Source: Candidatus Culexmicrobium profundum
GTDB lineage: Archaea; Thermoproteota; Methanomethylicia; Culexarchaeales; Culexmicrobiaceae
Reading direction: 5' to 3'
Assembly (NCBI GenBank): GCA_025061245.1
Contig: JANZKD010000014.1
Location: 1 to 21,461, forward strand
DNA: 21,461 bases
Positions 7,994 to 15,459 of this stretch are shown one piece after another. Below the pieces are notes generated by a model, which made no database searches, was not told where the DNA came from, and saw nothing but the letters and a program-made list of their open reading frames with translations. Positions within the stretch are counted from its first letter, which is position 1, and every line of letters begins with the position of its first letter. Position numbers and translations under genes: made by a program.

Positions 7994-8557
7994 ATGTTAT
8001 TGGTGAAAAGATTGAAGGAAGCTGTAATTGTTATTGACATGCTAAAAGACTTCGTCCATGGAGCACTAAAATGCGAAAGAGCACTAAAAATAATTCCCAA
8101 CCTAAAAAAACTATTAGATGAAGCAAGGAAAAAAGGCATACCAGTGATTTATGCCAACGATGCACATCTACCTGAAGTTGACCTAGAATTTAAGAAATGG
8201 GGTCCCCACGCCATAAAAGGAACAGAAGGAGCAGAAGTAATAGATGAACTAAAACCACAAAAAGGAGACTTCATAATTGAAAAGAGAAGATACAGTGCAT
8301 TCTATGAAACAGGTTTGGATATGCTATTAAGAGAATTAAATGTAGACACAGTAATACTAACAGGGCTACACACCAACATATGCGTCAAGCACACAGCAGC
8401 AGACGCGTTTTATAGAGGTTATAGAATAGTTATACCAGAAGACTGCGTAACCACATTCACTGAAGAAGATCATCAATGGGGATTAAAATATGAAAAGGAA
8501 ATATATGGAGCAGAAATAACAACCTCAAGCAAGATAATTGAAAAATGGAAAAAGTAA
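7994..8557 (+). CDS. Isochorismatase-fold cysteine hydrolase, probable nicotinamidase
   Basis: The 187-residue protein has the cysteine-hydrolase triad D15 (VIVIDMLKDF), K97 (IIEKRRYSAF) and C130 (GLHTNICVKHTAADA). It also has D56 and H58 (YANDAHLP) and H72 (WGPHAIKGTEGAE), the metal-binding set that distinguishes nicotinamidases from plain isochorismatases. It therefore probably deamidates nicotinamide to nicotinate for NAD salvage, though an unrelated amide substrate is possible. It begins 17 nt after iorB on the same strand and is likely in the same transcript. No clear Shine-Dalgarno precedes ATG 7994; GTG at 8003 is an alternative. Nothing in the sequence links its chemistry directly to IorAB. 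Confidence 0.85.
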   Translation: MLLVKRLKEAVIVIDMLKDFVHGALKCERALKIIPNLKKLLDEARKKGIPVIYANDAHLPEVDLEFKKWGPHAIKGTEGAEVIDELKPQKGDFIIEKRRYSAFYETGLDMLLRELNVDTVILTGLHTNICVKHTAADAFYRGYRIVIPEDCVTTFTEEDHQWGLKYEKEIYGAEITTSSKIIEKWKK

Positions 8558-8786
8558 AAGACAAACAATCAACAACTATCCCCTAATTTTTAGCAAAGCT
8601 CAAATTTTAGAATTTAAAACTTGGAAGCACTACATAAAATCAAAAATATTATTGATTAATTAAATGTTAAGAAATTCTACCATATAAAGGAAAATATTAG
8701 AAATATGGTTAGACTAATCGTTGAACTTGCAGAGTCACCTAGATGATAACAAGGCTAAAATCACTTAAACTACAAGATATCAGCTA
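8558..8786. other. Intergenic stretch with no recognisable gene
   Basis: 229 bases, very A+T-rich, between convergent genes. I found only open frames of a dozen or so codons, no tRNA-like fold and no strong repeat. ATTTTT near 8584 could act as a T-rich archaeal terminator after the iorAB transcript, but this is weak. Confidence 0.5.
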
Positions 8787-8942
8787 TTATTTCCATGGAG
8801 ACTTCTCAGTTTTAGCTCCACACTTTTTACATTCCCAATAGTATTCAAGCTTCAATATTCTGCCCTTTCCATCAGTTATATACTTTGGTCTTCTAACCCA
8901 CTCATGATTACATTTTGATTTGGATTTAGACTTCTTCGACAT
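8787..8942 (-). CDS. 51-residue zinc-ribbon protein, unknown function
   Basis: A short gene read directly from the minus strand, starting MSKKSKSKSKCNHEWVRRPK and ending CKKCGAKTEKSPWK. Its lysine/serine-rich N-terminus is followed by C11-x-H13 and C38-x2-C41, a plausible single zinc-binding ribbon. The ATG is preceded by GGAGGATGA with 5 nt between, one of the best ribosome binding sites in the window, so it is very likely expressed. It lies 78 nt downstream of the OPT-like transporter gene on the same strand and may be its distal operon member. The size and charge would suit a nucleic-acid or ribosome-associated zinc protein, but no function can be assigned. Confidence 0.8.
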   Translation of the reverse strand: MSKKSKSKSKCNHEWVRRPKYITDGKGRILKLEYYWECKKCGAKTEKSPWK

Positions 8943-9020
8943 TTTTCATCCTCCAATTCAGCCATCAATGGTAGTTTATCCTTTAAAAACTTTTTCATCC
9001 CTTAAATACTTTACCTTTAC

Positions 9021-10802
9021 CTATAACATAGATTTTACTATAGCCATAACTACTTGAACAATAATTGAACTCACCATTATTCCAGTCGCAATAAGCCTAC
9101 CCCTCTCATCATAATATTTAGAACCAAACTTCTTGTCAGTATAGAGACGTATTAATCCTCCAACTCCAAACGGTATAGTGTAATGAGGAGGAAGAAACAT
9201 ACCCATAGCAACACCTATCATTGAAGCTGGAGTTAAAAGTTCCAATATGGCACCAAAAATTCCACCTGCAACAAAGAGTACAGGATCAACTGTACCAGCA
9301 ATATTACCTGTAGCCAACATTTGATAATACATCTTCTGTTGAAGCAAGCCTATAGCAGGCATCATAGGCGTACCAAATCCAATATACTTCCAGAGAACAA
9401 TAGTGAAAATCATACTCACAAAAATTGAAGGAAGCCATCCAACAATTTTAGACTTAGCTATATCCTTAACATCAACCTCAAATTGATCCTTATACTTAAC
9501 ATAACAAGCTACACCAGACGTAGCCCATGGTGAAGGCCGTAGCATTGGAAGAGCCCAATAGGCTGCATATCCTCTATATCCAGTACTAAATATCGGTAGA
9601 TCATACAATAAGATAGAAGTAGTACCCATAGTCATACCTGTTTCTCCACTCATCTTCGTCAAGATTACGAGTTCAATGAAACTCCCAACAAAAAATGCAT
9701 AAGCAGTAAAGATAAGAGAGAAAATTGGTGGAAGAGGAGCCAGAGGATTTAGAACATATGCTGCAACATGAAAAACTACTCCAATAAATAATGTTAACAT
9801 TAAATACAACTTATTACTCAATAACCCTCTCCATAGCGTTTTAAATAAATAAGCATAGCCCAGAGTCTCATCATCAGCCTTCCTCTCCTTTTTACCCAAC
9901 TTACTTTTCAAAAGAAAAATGGCAGATAAACCAAAACCACCTAAAATCATTATACCCAGAGCGGGAGAAATTGTGAAATTAAACATTAAATTATTATAAA
10001 ATTGCATTGCATCCCTAGAATATTCAACCACTCCTAAATGAACCAGTATAGGTGAAATTACAAGGTAAGTTATTAAGCCTGATGCAAACACACTAAGTGA
10101 AACTTTAGAACTCATAATATACCCAATAGCCATAAAGCCGAGACTCAATGCCACTGCAAACACAAAGCCCTCAGGTAGAAATGGAGTAAAATCAATGGTT
10201 GTCAAATCTATTCCAAAAAATAAAGCTAGATATTGAAGGAAAGTGACTATTAAACCGATAACAGCAGACCAAGCTACAAGTTTAGCTGCACCACTCCCAT
10301 TAAAGCATGAATCAACCAGTGAGGCCGAAACAGCAGTATATGGAAAAACCATACGCTTACTCTTCACAAACTCACTACTCAAAACTAATGCGAATATTAA
10401 ACCTAGAAAAGTGGAAGCAAGCTGAGTAAGAATAATAAAGGAGATAGGAATAAGCCAAAACTCTAAACTTAAACTTTTACTCAAAATGACATCTCGAGGA
10501 GGAGCAAGCCAAAAGGGTAAGGATGCATTAGGATCACTTTCAGATAGATAGAGTAGAAATCCAAGAAGAGAATGAACACCCATCATTGAAGAACTTATAA
10601 TCATTAAGGTTGAAATTTCACCTTTAGAAGAACCCCCAAACAACTTATGAAACAAAGCATAACCTAAAATTATTGAAATAGTCCCAAAACCAAACCCCCA
10701 ACCAAAATTAATTCCCAAATAACCATTTATACAAACATATAAAGTAACCAGGATCATTCCAAGCAAAGCTGCTCTAACAGTGAAAGCTTTTCTTCTTGAC
10801 AT
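9021..10802 (-). CDS. OPT-superfamily membrane transporter-like protein
   Basis: A very hydrophobic protein of 593 residues with at least a dozen predicted membrane segments from residue about 5 to the C-terminus. Several stretches recall the oligopeptide transporter (OPT) superfamily: FPYTAVSASLVDS followed by GSGAAKLVAWSAVIG, FTISPALGIMILGGFG, and the C-terminal IPFGVGGLIRLYTDKKFG then DERGRLIATGIMV. A charged loop (KSKLGKKERKADDETLG) divides two halves. Likely cargo would be small peptides or metal chelates, as in the family, but the substrate cannot be read from sequence. ATG 10802 gives MSRRKAFTVRAALLG; upstream in-frame GTG 10826 and TTG 10817 are possible, and TATA-like sequences near 10840 and 10857 do not settle the choice. 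The upstream region holds direct repeats that may be operators. Confidence 0.68.
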   Translation of the reverse strand: MSRRKAFTVRAALLGMILVTLYVCINGYLGINFGWGFGFGTISIILGYALFHKLFGGSSKGEISTLMIISSSMMGVHSLLGFLLYLSESDPNASLPFWLAPPRDVILSKSLSLEFWLIPISFIILTQLASTFLGLIFALVLSSEFVKSKRMVFPYTAVSASLVDSCFNGSGAAKLVAWSAVIGLIVTFLQYLALFFGIDLTTIDFTPFLPEGFVFAVALSLGFMAIGYIMSSKVSLSVFASGLITYLVISPILVHLGVVEYSRDAMQFYNNLMFNFTISPALGIMILGGFGLSAIFLLKSKLGKKERKADDETLGYAYLFKTLWRGLLSNKLYLMLTLFIGVVFHVAAYVLNPLAPLPPIFSLIFTAYAFFVGSFIELVILTKMSGETGMTMGTTSILLYDLPIFSTGYRGYAAYWALPMLRPSPWATSGVACYVKYKDQFEVDVKDIAKSKIVGWLPSIFVSMIFTIVLWKYIGFGTPMMPAIGLLQQKMYYQMLATGNIAGTVDPVLFVAGGIFGAILELLTPASMIGVAMGMFLPPHYTIPFGVGGLIRLYTDKKFGSKYYDERGRLIATGIMVSSIIVQVVMAIVKSML

Positions 10803-10865
10803 AGCAGTGCCCTGCAACCTAATCACCGAAGACAGTATATATTATGTTTGATATATAAAATTTTC

Positions 10866-10894
10866 TATACATACATAAATTTTTATACATACAT
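10866..10894. repeat. TATACATACAT direct repeat (18-bp period) upstream of the OPT-like gene
   Basis: TATACATACAT occurs at 10866-10876 and 10884-10894. Just beyond are two GTGAACA copies (11005-11011 and 11016-11022, 11-bp period) and two TCGACCA copies. All lie in the 200-bp leader of the minus-strand OPT-like gene, where a regulator could bind. Repeats seen directly; regulatory role inferred. Confidence 0.4.
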
Positions 10895-11028
10895 CGACCA
10901 ATACAACAAATTCCACTTAAGATATCTGCGAAGCCATCAGCCATCATTCTAAATCGACCACCACTAAAAAAGTTGACCACACAGATAGATTTTTAATATT
11001 AAGAGTGAACAAAAAGTGAACAAGCAAA

Positions 11029-11391
11029 TCACTTAGATTTAAAGATAATAGAAGACGTCTCTATAACGTGTGCTTGAACAGTATCATCTCGAACTCTACC
11101 ATAAACAGTGACTCTTTCACCTTTACTAACAAGAGCTACACCTCGAAAAATCACTCTTACACCTGAAACTTTGAGAAAAGTTCTGTGACCGTGATCTTCT
11201 TCAACCAATCTACTGGAAATTGACCAAGGCCAACCAGTAACATAATATGTCAATACGGGCTTATCATCGACAACCCCCTCAAATTTAACATTTAATCCAT
11301 TAGCATTACCAACTTCTTTAGGTGAAATTACATAGTATATTGTATTATCAAATTCAACTTTCGGATAAGAAACTTCACGCCGCCTCCACAT
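11029..11391 (-). CDS. Conserved-looking 120-residue protein, possibly OB-fold
   Basis: I do not recognise a family. The protein begins MWRRREVSYPKVEFDNTIYY and is rich in predicted beta strands with no membrane segment, signal peptide or cysteine motif. The C-terminal part (VSKGERVTVYGRVRDDTVQAHVIET) alternates hydrophobic residues in a way that recalls one strand-turn-strand element of an OB fold or similar small barrel. The ATG start is supported by AGGTG about 8 nt upstream. It lies 46 nt after the SPL-like radical SAM gene on the same strand and could be co-transcribed with it. Function unknown. Confidence 0.65.
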   Translation of the reverse strand: MWRRREVSYPKVEFDNTIYYVISPKEVGNANGLNVKFEGVVDDKPVLTYYVTGWPWSISSRLVEEDHGHRTFLKVSGVRVIFRGVALVSKGERVTVYGRVRDDTVQAHVIETSSIIFKSK

Positions 11392-11437
11392 GACAATACA
11401 CCTAGAAAAAGTATACCCAAGTTGAATATTAATTTAA

Positions 11438-12253
11438 TCAATAACAAAATTCCACTTCAAGATCATAATCTGAAGCTAAAGACAACAACTTATATTTTAA
11501 ATCTAAGTAGTATCGAGCATACTCCCCTCTATTAAATAATATTTCCTCGATTCTCTGAAACAATTGTGGAAAATAATTAAGGATAGCGTTTTTAATGTAA
11601 GGCCAATTTCCAGCCTTAACATTAAGTTTATCGACAACAACATAGTCTACATTAATTTTCTTTAACTCCTTAATTAATGATTCAAGACCCTCCTCACAAA
11701 TAACAGGTATTAGGGGGCCGAGAAAAGCAAAAACGGTAAATCCATCTTCCTTTAATTGCTTCAAAGCATTTAATCTCTCATAAGATGGTGAAGCCCTCGG
11801 CTCAAAAATTGATCTTACATCCTCATTTATCGTAGTTATCGTTAATCCAATCTCAACATCCCTAAACAACCTCAATAAATCAACATCTCTAGTTACAAGA
11901 CTTGATTTAGTAAGAATAGTTACTGGAAACTTTTTTGAGGCAAGTATCCTAAGTATCTTCCTAGTAACCTCATATTTAGATTCAATAGGCTGATAGGGAT
12001 CAGTAACACTACTCAATAATATTCTACCAAATTTAGCATGCCTCAAATCTTTAATCAATATTCTCGGAGCATTAATTTTTACATGAACAAATTCACCCCA
12101 CTTAAGACCAGCTGGAAAACGCTTCAACATATATCTTGCATAGCAATAGAGACAGCCATGCATACATCCAAAATAAGGATTAATGGAATAATCAATACCA
12201 TAAATGCCACTTCTACTGAGAATAGACTTCACAAAAATCTCTCTAACCTGCAA
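11438..12253 (-). CDS. SPL-like radical SAM protein (COG1533 type)
   Basis: The 271-residue protein carries the radical SAM motif C-x3-C-x2-C in NPYFGCMHGCLYCYARYM (cysteines at about 30, 34 and 37). Flanking elements match the spore-photoproduct-lyase-like group annotated as DNA repair photolyase: GIDYSINPY before the motif, SSVTDPYQPIESKYEVTRKIL after it, then TILTKSSLVTRD and IGLTITT. The archaeal members have no proven substrate and are not light-driven. The TTG start gives MQVREIFVKSILSRSGIYG, matching the usual family opening; no good Shine-Dalgarno is present and a leaderless transcript is likely. It diverges from the Nre gene across 75 bp, so the two may share control and a DNA-damage theme. 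Confidence 0.85.
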   Translation of the reverse strand: MQVREIFVKSILSRSGIYGIDYSINPYFGCMHGCLYCYARYMLKRFPAGLKWGEFVHVKINAPRILIKDLRHAKFGRILLSSVTDPYQPIESKYEVTRKILRILASKKFPVTILTKSSLVTRDVDLLRLFRDVEIGLTITTINEDVRSIFEPRASPSYERLNALKQLKEDGFTVFAFLGPLIPVICEEGLESLIKELKKINVDYVVVDKLNVKAGNWPYIKNAILNYFPQLFQRIEEILFNRGEYARYYLDLKYKLLSLASDYDLEVEFCY

Positions 12254-12296
12254 TCAAACCACAAATATGATAATTAAAAACTCCATAATAGATTTA

Positions 12297-12306
12297 TCTA
12301 TAAAAT
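12297..12306 (+). promoter_or_regulatory. Probable TATA box of the Nre gene
   Basis: TCTATAAAAT is centred about 27 nt before ATG 12329, the archaeal TATA spacing for a leaderless message. There is no convincing ribosome binding site, which agrees with that reading. Confidence 0.4.
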
Positions 12307-12328
12307 AATAGTAAAGATAGATGAGAAA

Positions 12329-13732
12329 ATGAAAAAGAAGTTTGTAAAGAAAATGAAAAAGAAAATTCCATGGATCGAACACGTCATAGAAGATGCAAAA
12401 GACGCCTTAGAATTAAATATCACTACTGAAGATGTAAAAGTCAAGATACCTAGAAAGACAATCTGCATCTATTGTCGTGGAACAAAAAAGCTATGCGGAA
12501 AATCAAGATGCCCAGTAATAGTGAAACTTTACTCATATCTGAGAGTAAAACCATTAATCAATAGAACAGACATTGAAGGATCATCCCCACCAGCAGTATT
12601 CATCGGAAGATTTGGCTACCCAATGGTTTATGCTGGACCATTAACCCCTCCATTTATAGGAGACACCTTCATCTACGACTATCCTGAACAATGGCTTGGA
12701 ATGGATATTGAACAAATCATAGACTTTAGATTGAAGCTAATAAGAGGAAAATACTTAGTTAACGTTAAAAAGCCTGAAAAAGCTGGAAGAAAATTTGATT
12801 TAACATTAGAATTGGCACTAGCAGCTAGACCTGTCGAAACTGAAGTTCAATTCAAAAGAAAACCTGGAAAAACCATAGTTTTAGACGACGAAGTACAGCC
12901 AATGGGTCCCTCAGCACCACTAATTAAGCTAGACATATCAAATCCAAGTGCAGATAGAAAACTTGAAAAAGCCCATTACGACTACGATTTAAGAGCTGGC
13001 GAAGCCATACTTGAATTATATCAAAAAAATGTTCCAGTATCAAGAATTCAAAGAGCATTCAGTGTTGGAGCATTTGGATTAAAAAATTTAAGGAGATTAG
13101 TCCCAACAAGATGGAGTATAACCGCCGTAGACAGCATAATTTCAAGACGACTCCGAGACGAAGAAGTAAAGCAAAACCCGATAATAAATGAATATAGAGT
13201 CTATGAGTCAAGTGAAGTAGGCAACAAATTCATAGTTCTAATGCTACCGGAAGCATGGAGTTACGAGTCAATTGAAGCATGGTATCCAGGATCAGCATGG
13301 AACCCAACCACCGAGCACATAATGATGGGGGGAGATTGGGAGGGATATATGGGTAGAACAACCTATGCCAAGATAGGAGGATGCTATTATGCAGCTAGAC
13401 TAGCAGTAACAGAATATTTAGCTAAAGAAAGAAGACAAGCAGCAGTCATAATCCTAAGAGAAGCATATCCAGACTACATACTTCCATTAGGGGTATGGCA
13501 AGTTAGAGAAAATGTAAGAAATGCACTAAGATCTAAACCAATAAAATTTGACAATTTAAAGGAAACATTAAACTATATCTCCGAAAAATTAAAAATAAAA
13601 ATAGACTACTGGATAGAAACAAGTGAACTCTTAAAGAGAGCATTATACCAAAGACGAATCACAGAATATATTAAGAAAAGAAAAACGGAGACAGGATTAT
13701 GTCTACATATGAAACAATTAGAGAAAAAATAA
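12329..13732 (+). CDS. nreA: Nre-family DNA repair protein
   Basis: Archaeal Nre proteins are PCNA-linked DNA repair factors defined by an N-terminal zinc finger and a large conserved domain. This 467-residue protein has C46-x2-C49-x6-C56-x4-C61 (CIYCRGTKKLCGKSRCP), SSPPAVFIGRFGYPMVYAGPL, and VLDDEVQPMGPSAPL. Next come LRAGEAILELY, FSVGAFGLKNLRRLVPTRWSITAVDSII, and an acidic/aromatic block ending GCYYAARLAVTEYL. Known members usually end in a PCNA-interacting peptide (Q-x-x-hydrophobic-x-x-aromatic-aromatic). The closest match here is QRRITEYI at 441-448, with isoleucine in the last position, and 19 more residues follow. The tail is encoded in the 34-nt overlap with the next gene. ATG 12329 is used; a second in-frame ATG at 12353 is possible. 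Whether it is NreA or NreB is not certain from sequence alone. Confidence 0.88.
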   Translation: MKKKFVKKMKKKIPWIEHVIEDAKDALELNITTEDVKVKIPRKTICIYCRGTKKLCGKSRCPVIVKLYSYLRVKPLINRTDIEGSSPPAVFIGRFGYPMVYAGPLTPPFIGDTFIYDYPEQWLGMDIEQIIDFRLKLIRGKYLVNVKKPEKAGRKFDLTLELALAARPVETEVQFKRKPGKTIVLDDEVQPMGPSAPLIKLDISNPSADRKLEKAHYDYDLRAGEAILELYQKNVPVSRIQRAFSVGAFGLKNLRRLVPTRWSITAVDSIISRRLRDEEVKQNPIINEYRVYESSEVGNKFIVLMLPEAWSYESIEAWYPGSAWNPTTEHIMMGGDWEGYMGRTTYAKIGGCYYAARLAVTEYLAKERRQAAVIILREAYPDYILPLGVWQVRENVRNALRSKPIKFDNLKETLNYISEKLKIKIDYWIETSELLKRALYQRRITEYIKKRKTETGLCLHMKQLEKK

Positions 13733-14019
13733 TACAAGCACTAAGGAAAAGTAATAGACCATTAACAGTAGACGACTTAATCATGATCTTAGAATTAAAT
13801 CCAAGCATGAAAAATCAATTATATAACCATATAATGCATGCAGCAAAAAGTCTCAGAGCAAAAACTAGAGGGAGAGAAGAAATAGTAATGATACCACCAA
13901 GATGCATTAAATGCGGATACACCTTCATAAAACTAAAAAGAGTCAAAAAACCATCAAAATGCCCAAAATGTAAAAGTGAAAGAATCGAACCACCATCATT
14001 CATGATAAGACAAACATAA
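13699..14019 (+). CDS. HTH/zinc-ribbon predicted transcription regulator (COG3357-like)
   Basis: The 106-residue protein has an N-terminal helix-turn-helix (about 5-58: IREKIIQALRKSNRPLTVDDLIMILEL... followed by IMHAAKSLRA). It continues into a C-terminal zinc ribbon with C69-x2-C72 (CIKCGYTF) and C88-x2-C91 (CPKCKSERI). This layout matches the small archaeal regulators annotated as HTH fused to a Zn ribbon, which I recall as neighbours of nre genes. It overlaps the Nre gene by 34 nt in another frame, implying translational coupling. It may regulate the repair locus or act with Nre, but neither is shown by the sequence. Confidence 0.85.
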   Translation: MSTYETIREKIIQALRKSNRPLTVDDLIMILELNPSMKNQLYNHIMHAAKSLRAKTRGREEIVMIPPRCIKCGYTFIKLKRVKKPSKCPKCKSERIEPPSFMIRQT

Positions 14020-14052
14020 ACAATTAAGAACCAAATCAACATATACCAATAC

Positions 14053-14690
14053 GTGAAGGAAAATTTTAGAATACTAGAGATAACAGATAAACCTGAATAT
14101 GAAATCCACCTATACAAGTGTATTTCACCAATACCCTTCAGAAAATACAAGTATAGAAGCAAGTACCTAAATCATGCCATACCAAAGGGATTGAAAAAGA
14201 AAATTCTAATATATAACGGAAAAAGGAAAAACTATAGGTCAAATAGAATACGCACCAGCAAATGCATCAGGATACCCAATTCATGGCGAGAAAATAATAG
14301 TAATGAACTGCATCTGGGTACTAAGAAAAGCTAAAGGACAAAACTTCGGCAAGAAACTTGTAAATGAAATGATTAAAGAATGCAAAGGAGCCAATGGCTT
14401 CACTTCAATAGCACAAGAAAACTACTGGAGCCCATGGTTCAAGAAAAACCAAATAGAAAAACTAGGATTCAAATTAACAGACTCAATCAAAGTCAAACAT
14501 AAAATCAAAACACACAAATCAAAAATTCAAAATACACTTAATGTGGCTACCAAGAAATAAAAGCCAAGAAAAACCGAGATGGAATAAAGTGAAGATGTTA
14601 GAAGGAGTTAAATTCTGCATAACACACCCCTATACAATGCAAATAGATGAGAAATGGAGAAAATACTTGAAATCCAGTAATAATCAATAA
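14053..14690 (+). pseudogene. GNAT acetyltransferase pseudogene with two frameshifts
   Basis: One protein-like sequence is spread over three frames. Part 1 (14053 to about 14223) gives EITDKPEYEIHLYKCIS... ending KKKILIYNGK. Part 2 (about 14222 to about 14520) continues KGKTIGQIEYAPANASGYPI, then NCIWVLRKAKGQNFGKKLVNEMIKEC (the acetyl-CoA loop region of GNAT enzymes), then WFKKNQIEKLGFKL. Part 3 (about 14500-14690) gives FKIHLMWLPRN, KPRWNKVKMLEGVKFCITHPYTM and ends EKWRKYLKSSNNQ, resembling the extra C-terminal segment of some long GNAT proteins. Removing one A from the A5 run at 14220-14224 joins parts 1 and 2 cleanly (NGKGKTIGQIEY). The second shift lies in an A-rich stretch at about 14499-14534. 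GTG 14053 is the only plausible start. Decay, sequencing error in A runs, or recoding are all possible; with two shifts, decay is favoured. Confidence 0.72.
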
Positions 14691-14757
14691 ATAAAAAATG
14701 AAGCTCAATACAATTTACTAGAGAAGCAAAATGAAGAAAGAAATAAGACAACAACTA

Positions 14758-15459
14758 TTAATGTACATCCATCCACTTTATCCGATACTTAGAAAGCAAA
14801 ACAGTGAGGAATAGGTATAGTATGGGCATAAGAATAGTTGTAGAATTCTTACCCCAAATGATCTGCTGATATGATACATTCGGCAAATAGTAGTACAATG
14901 GATTAGATGGACGAATAATAAAAACAGATAAAAAGCCCAGAACATACCACAAAATCAAGTATAAGATGAAGGTTCCAAGAGTACTTAACAAGAATGCATT
15001 AATTAACATAGTTACAGATAATGGTATAAGTGAAGCCCAAAGAACATCAACAAAACTCAAAAAGAGACTTAACAAGTCTTGTGACACATGGACTACTAGG
15101 TAAGCATAGAATATTATTAGAAATGAGGATGAAGCAAGATTAAATATAAATAAAATAATCAATGCAAAAATTTTCCCAAGAATAAACGCCAGTCTACTAA
15201 TAGGCTTAGAAAAAATTAATTGTGCATGCCTACTCTCAAATTCAAATGAAAAAACATCAATGGATAAGGCAACAATAATTATTGGAAAACCAAAATAAAC
15301 ATTCTTTAAAACATAAGCTCCATCAAAAGAGCCCATTCTACTATACATGTGAATACCTACTAATGAACCGAAAAGAGAGAAGAATAATAAAAAATAAAAA
15401 CGAAAACTTTTGAGAAGCCTAAAAAATTCATATAGAAAAACAGCTTTAACAATCCTCAA
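14758..15459 (-). CDS. ABC-2 type transporter permease
   Basis: A 233-residue polytopic membrane protein with about six hydrophobic segments (about 22-42, 57-75, 96-120, 128-150, 155-185, 205-222) and a basic N-terminus. It has the layout of ABC-2 permeases: FSFEFESRHAQLIFSKPISRLAFILGKI is the typical cytosolic coupling stretch. TTG 15459 is chosen because GGAGGT (minus strand, 15468-15473) sits 8 nt upstream; a TTG at 15465 would be only 2 nt away. The start lies inside the end of the ATPase gene (14-nt overlap), so the two are coupled. Substrate unknown; this class usually exports drugs, peptides, lipids or polysaccharides. Confidence 0.82.
   Translation of the reverse strand: MRIVKAVFLYEFFRLLKSFRFYFLLFFSLFGSLVGIHMYSRMGSFDGAYVLKNVYFGFPIIIVALSIDVFSFEFESRHAQLIFSKPISRLAFILGKIFALIILFIFNLASSSFLIIFYAYLVVHVSQDLLSLFLSFVDVLWASLIPLSVTMLINAFLLSTLGTFILYLILWYVLGFLSVFIIRPSNPLYYYLPNVSYQQIIWGKNSTTILMPILYLFLTVLLSKYRIKWMDVH

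Noticed and set aside
8558..8786. Small RNA or C/D-box RNA gene
   Set aside because: GATGATA near 8740 only partly resembles a C box, and no D box or paired ends were found.
14303..14560. Independent 85-residue acetyltransferase gene
   Set aside because: The similarity continues upstream of its ATG in the same frame and joins the preceding frame after a one-base change, so it is the middle of a broken gene.
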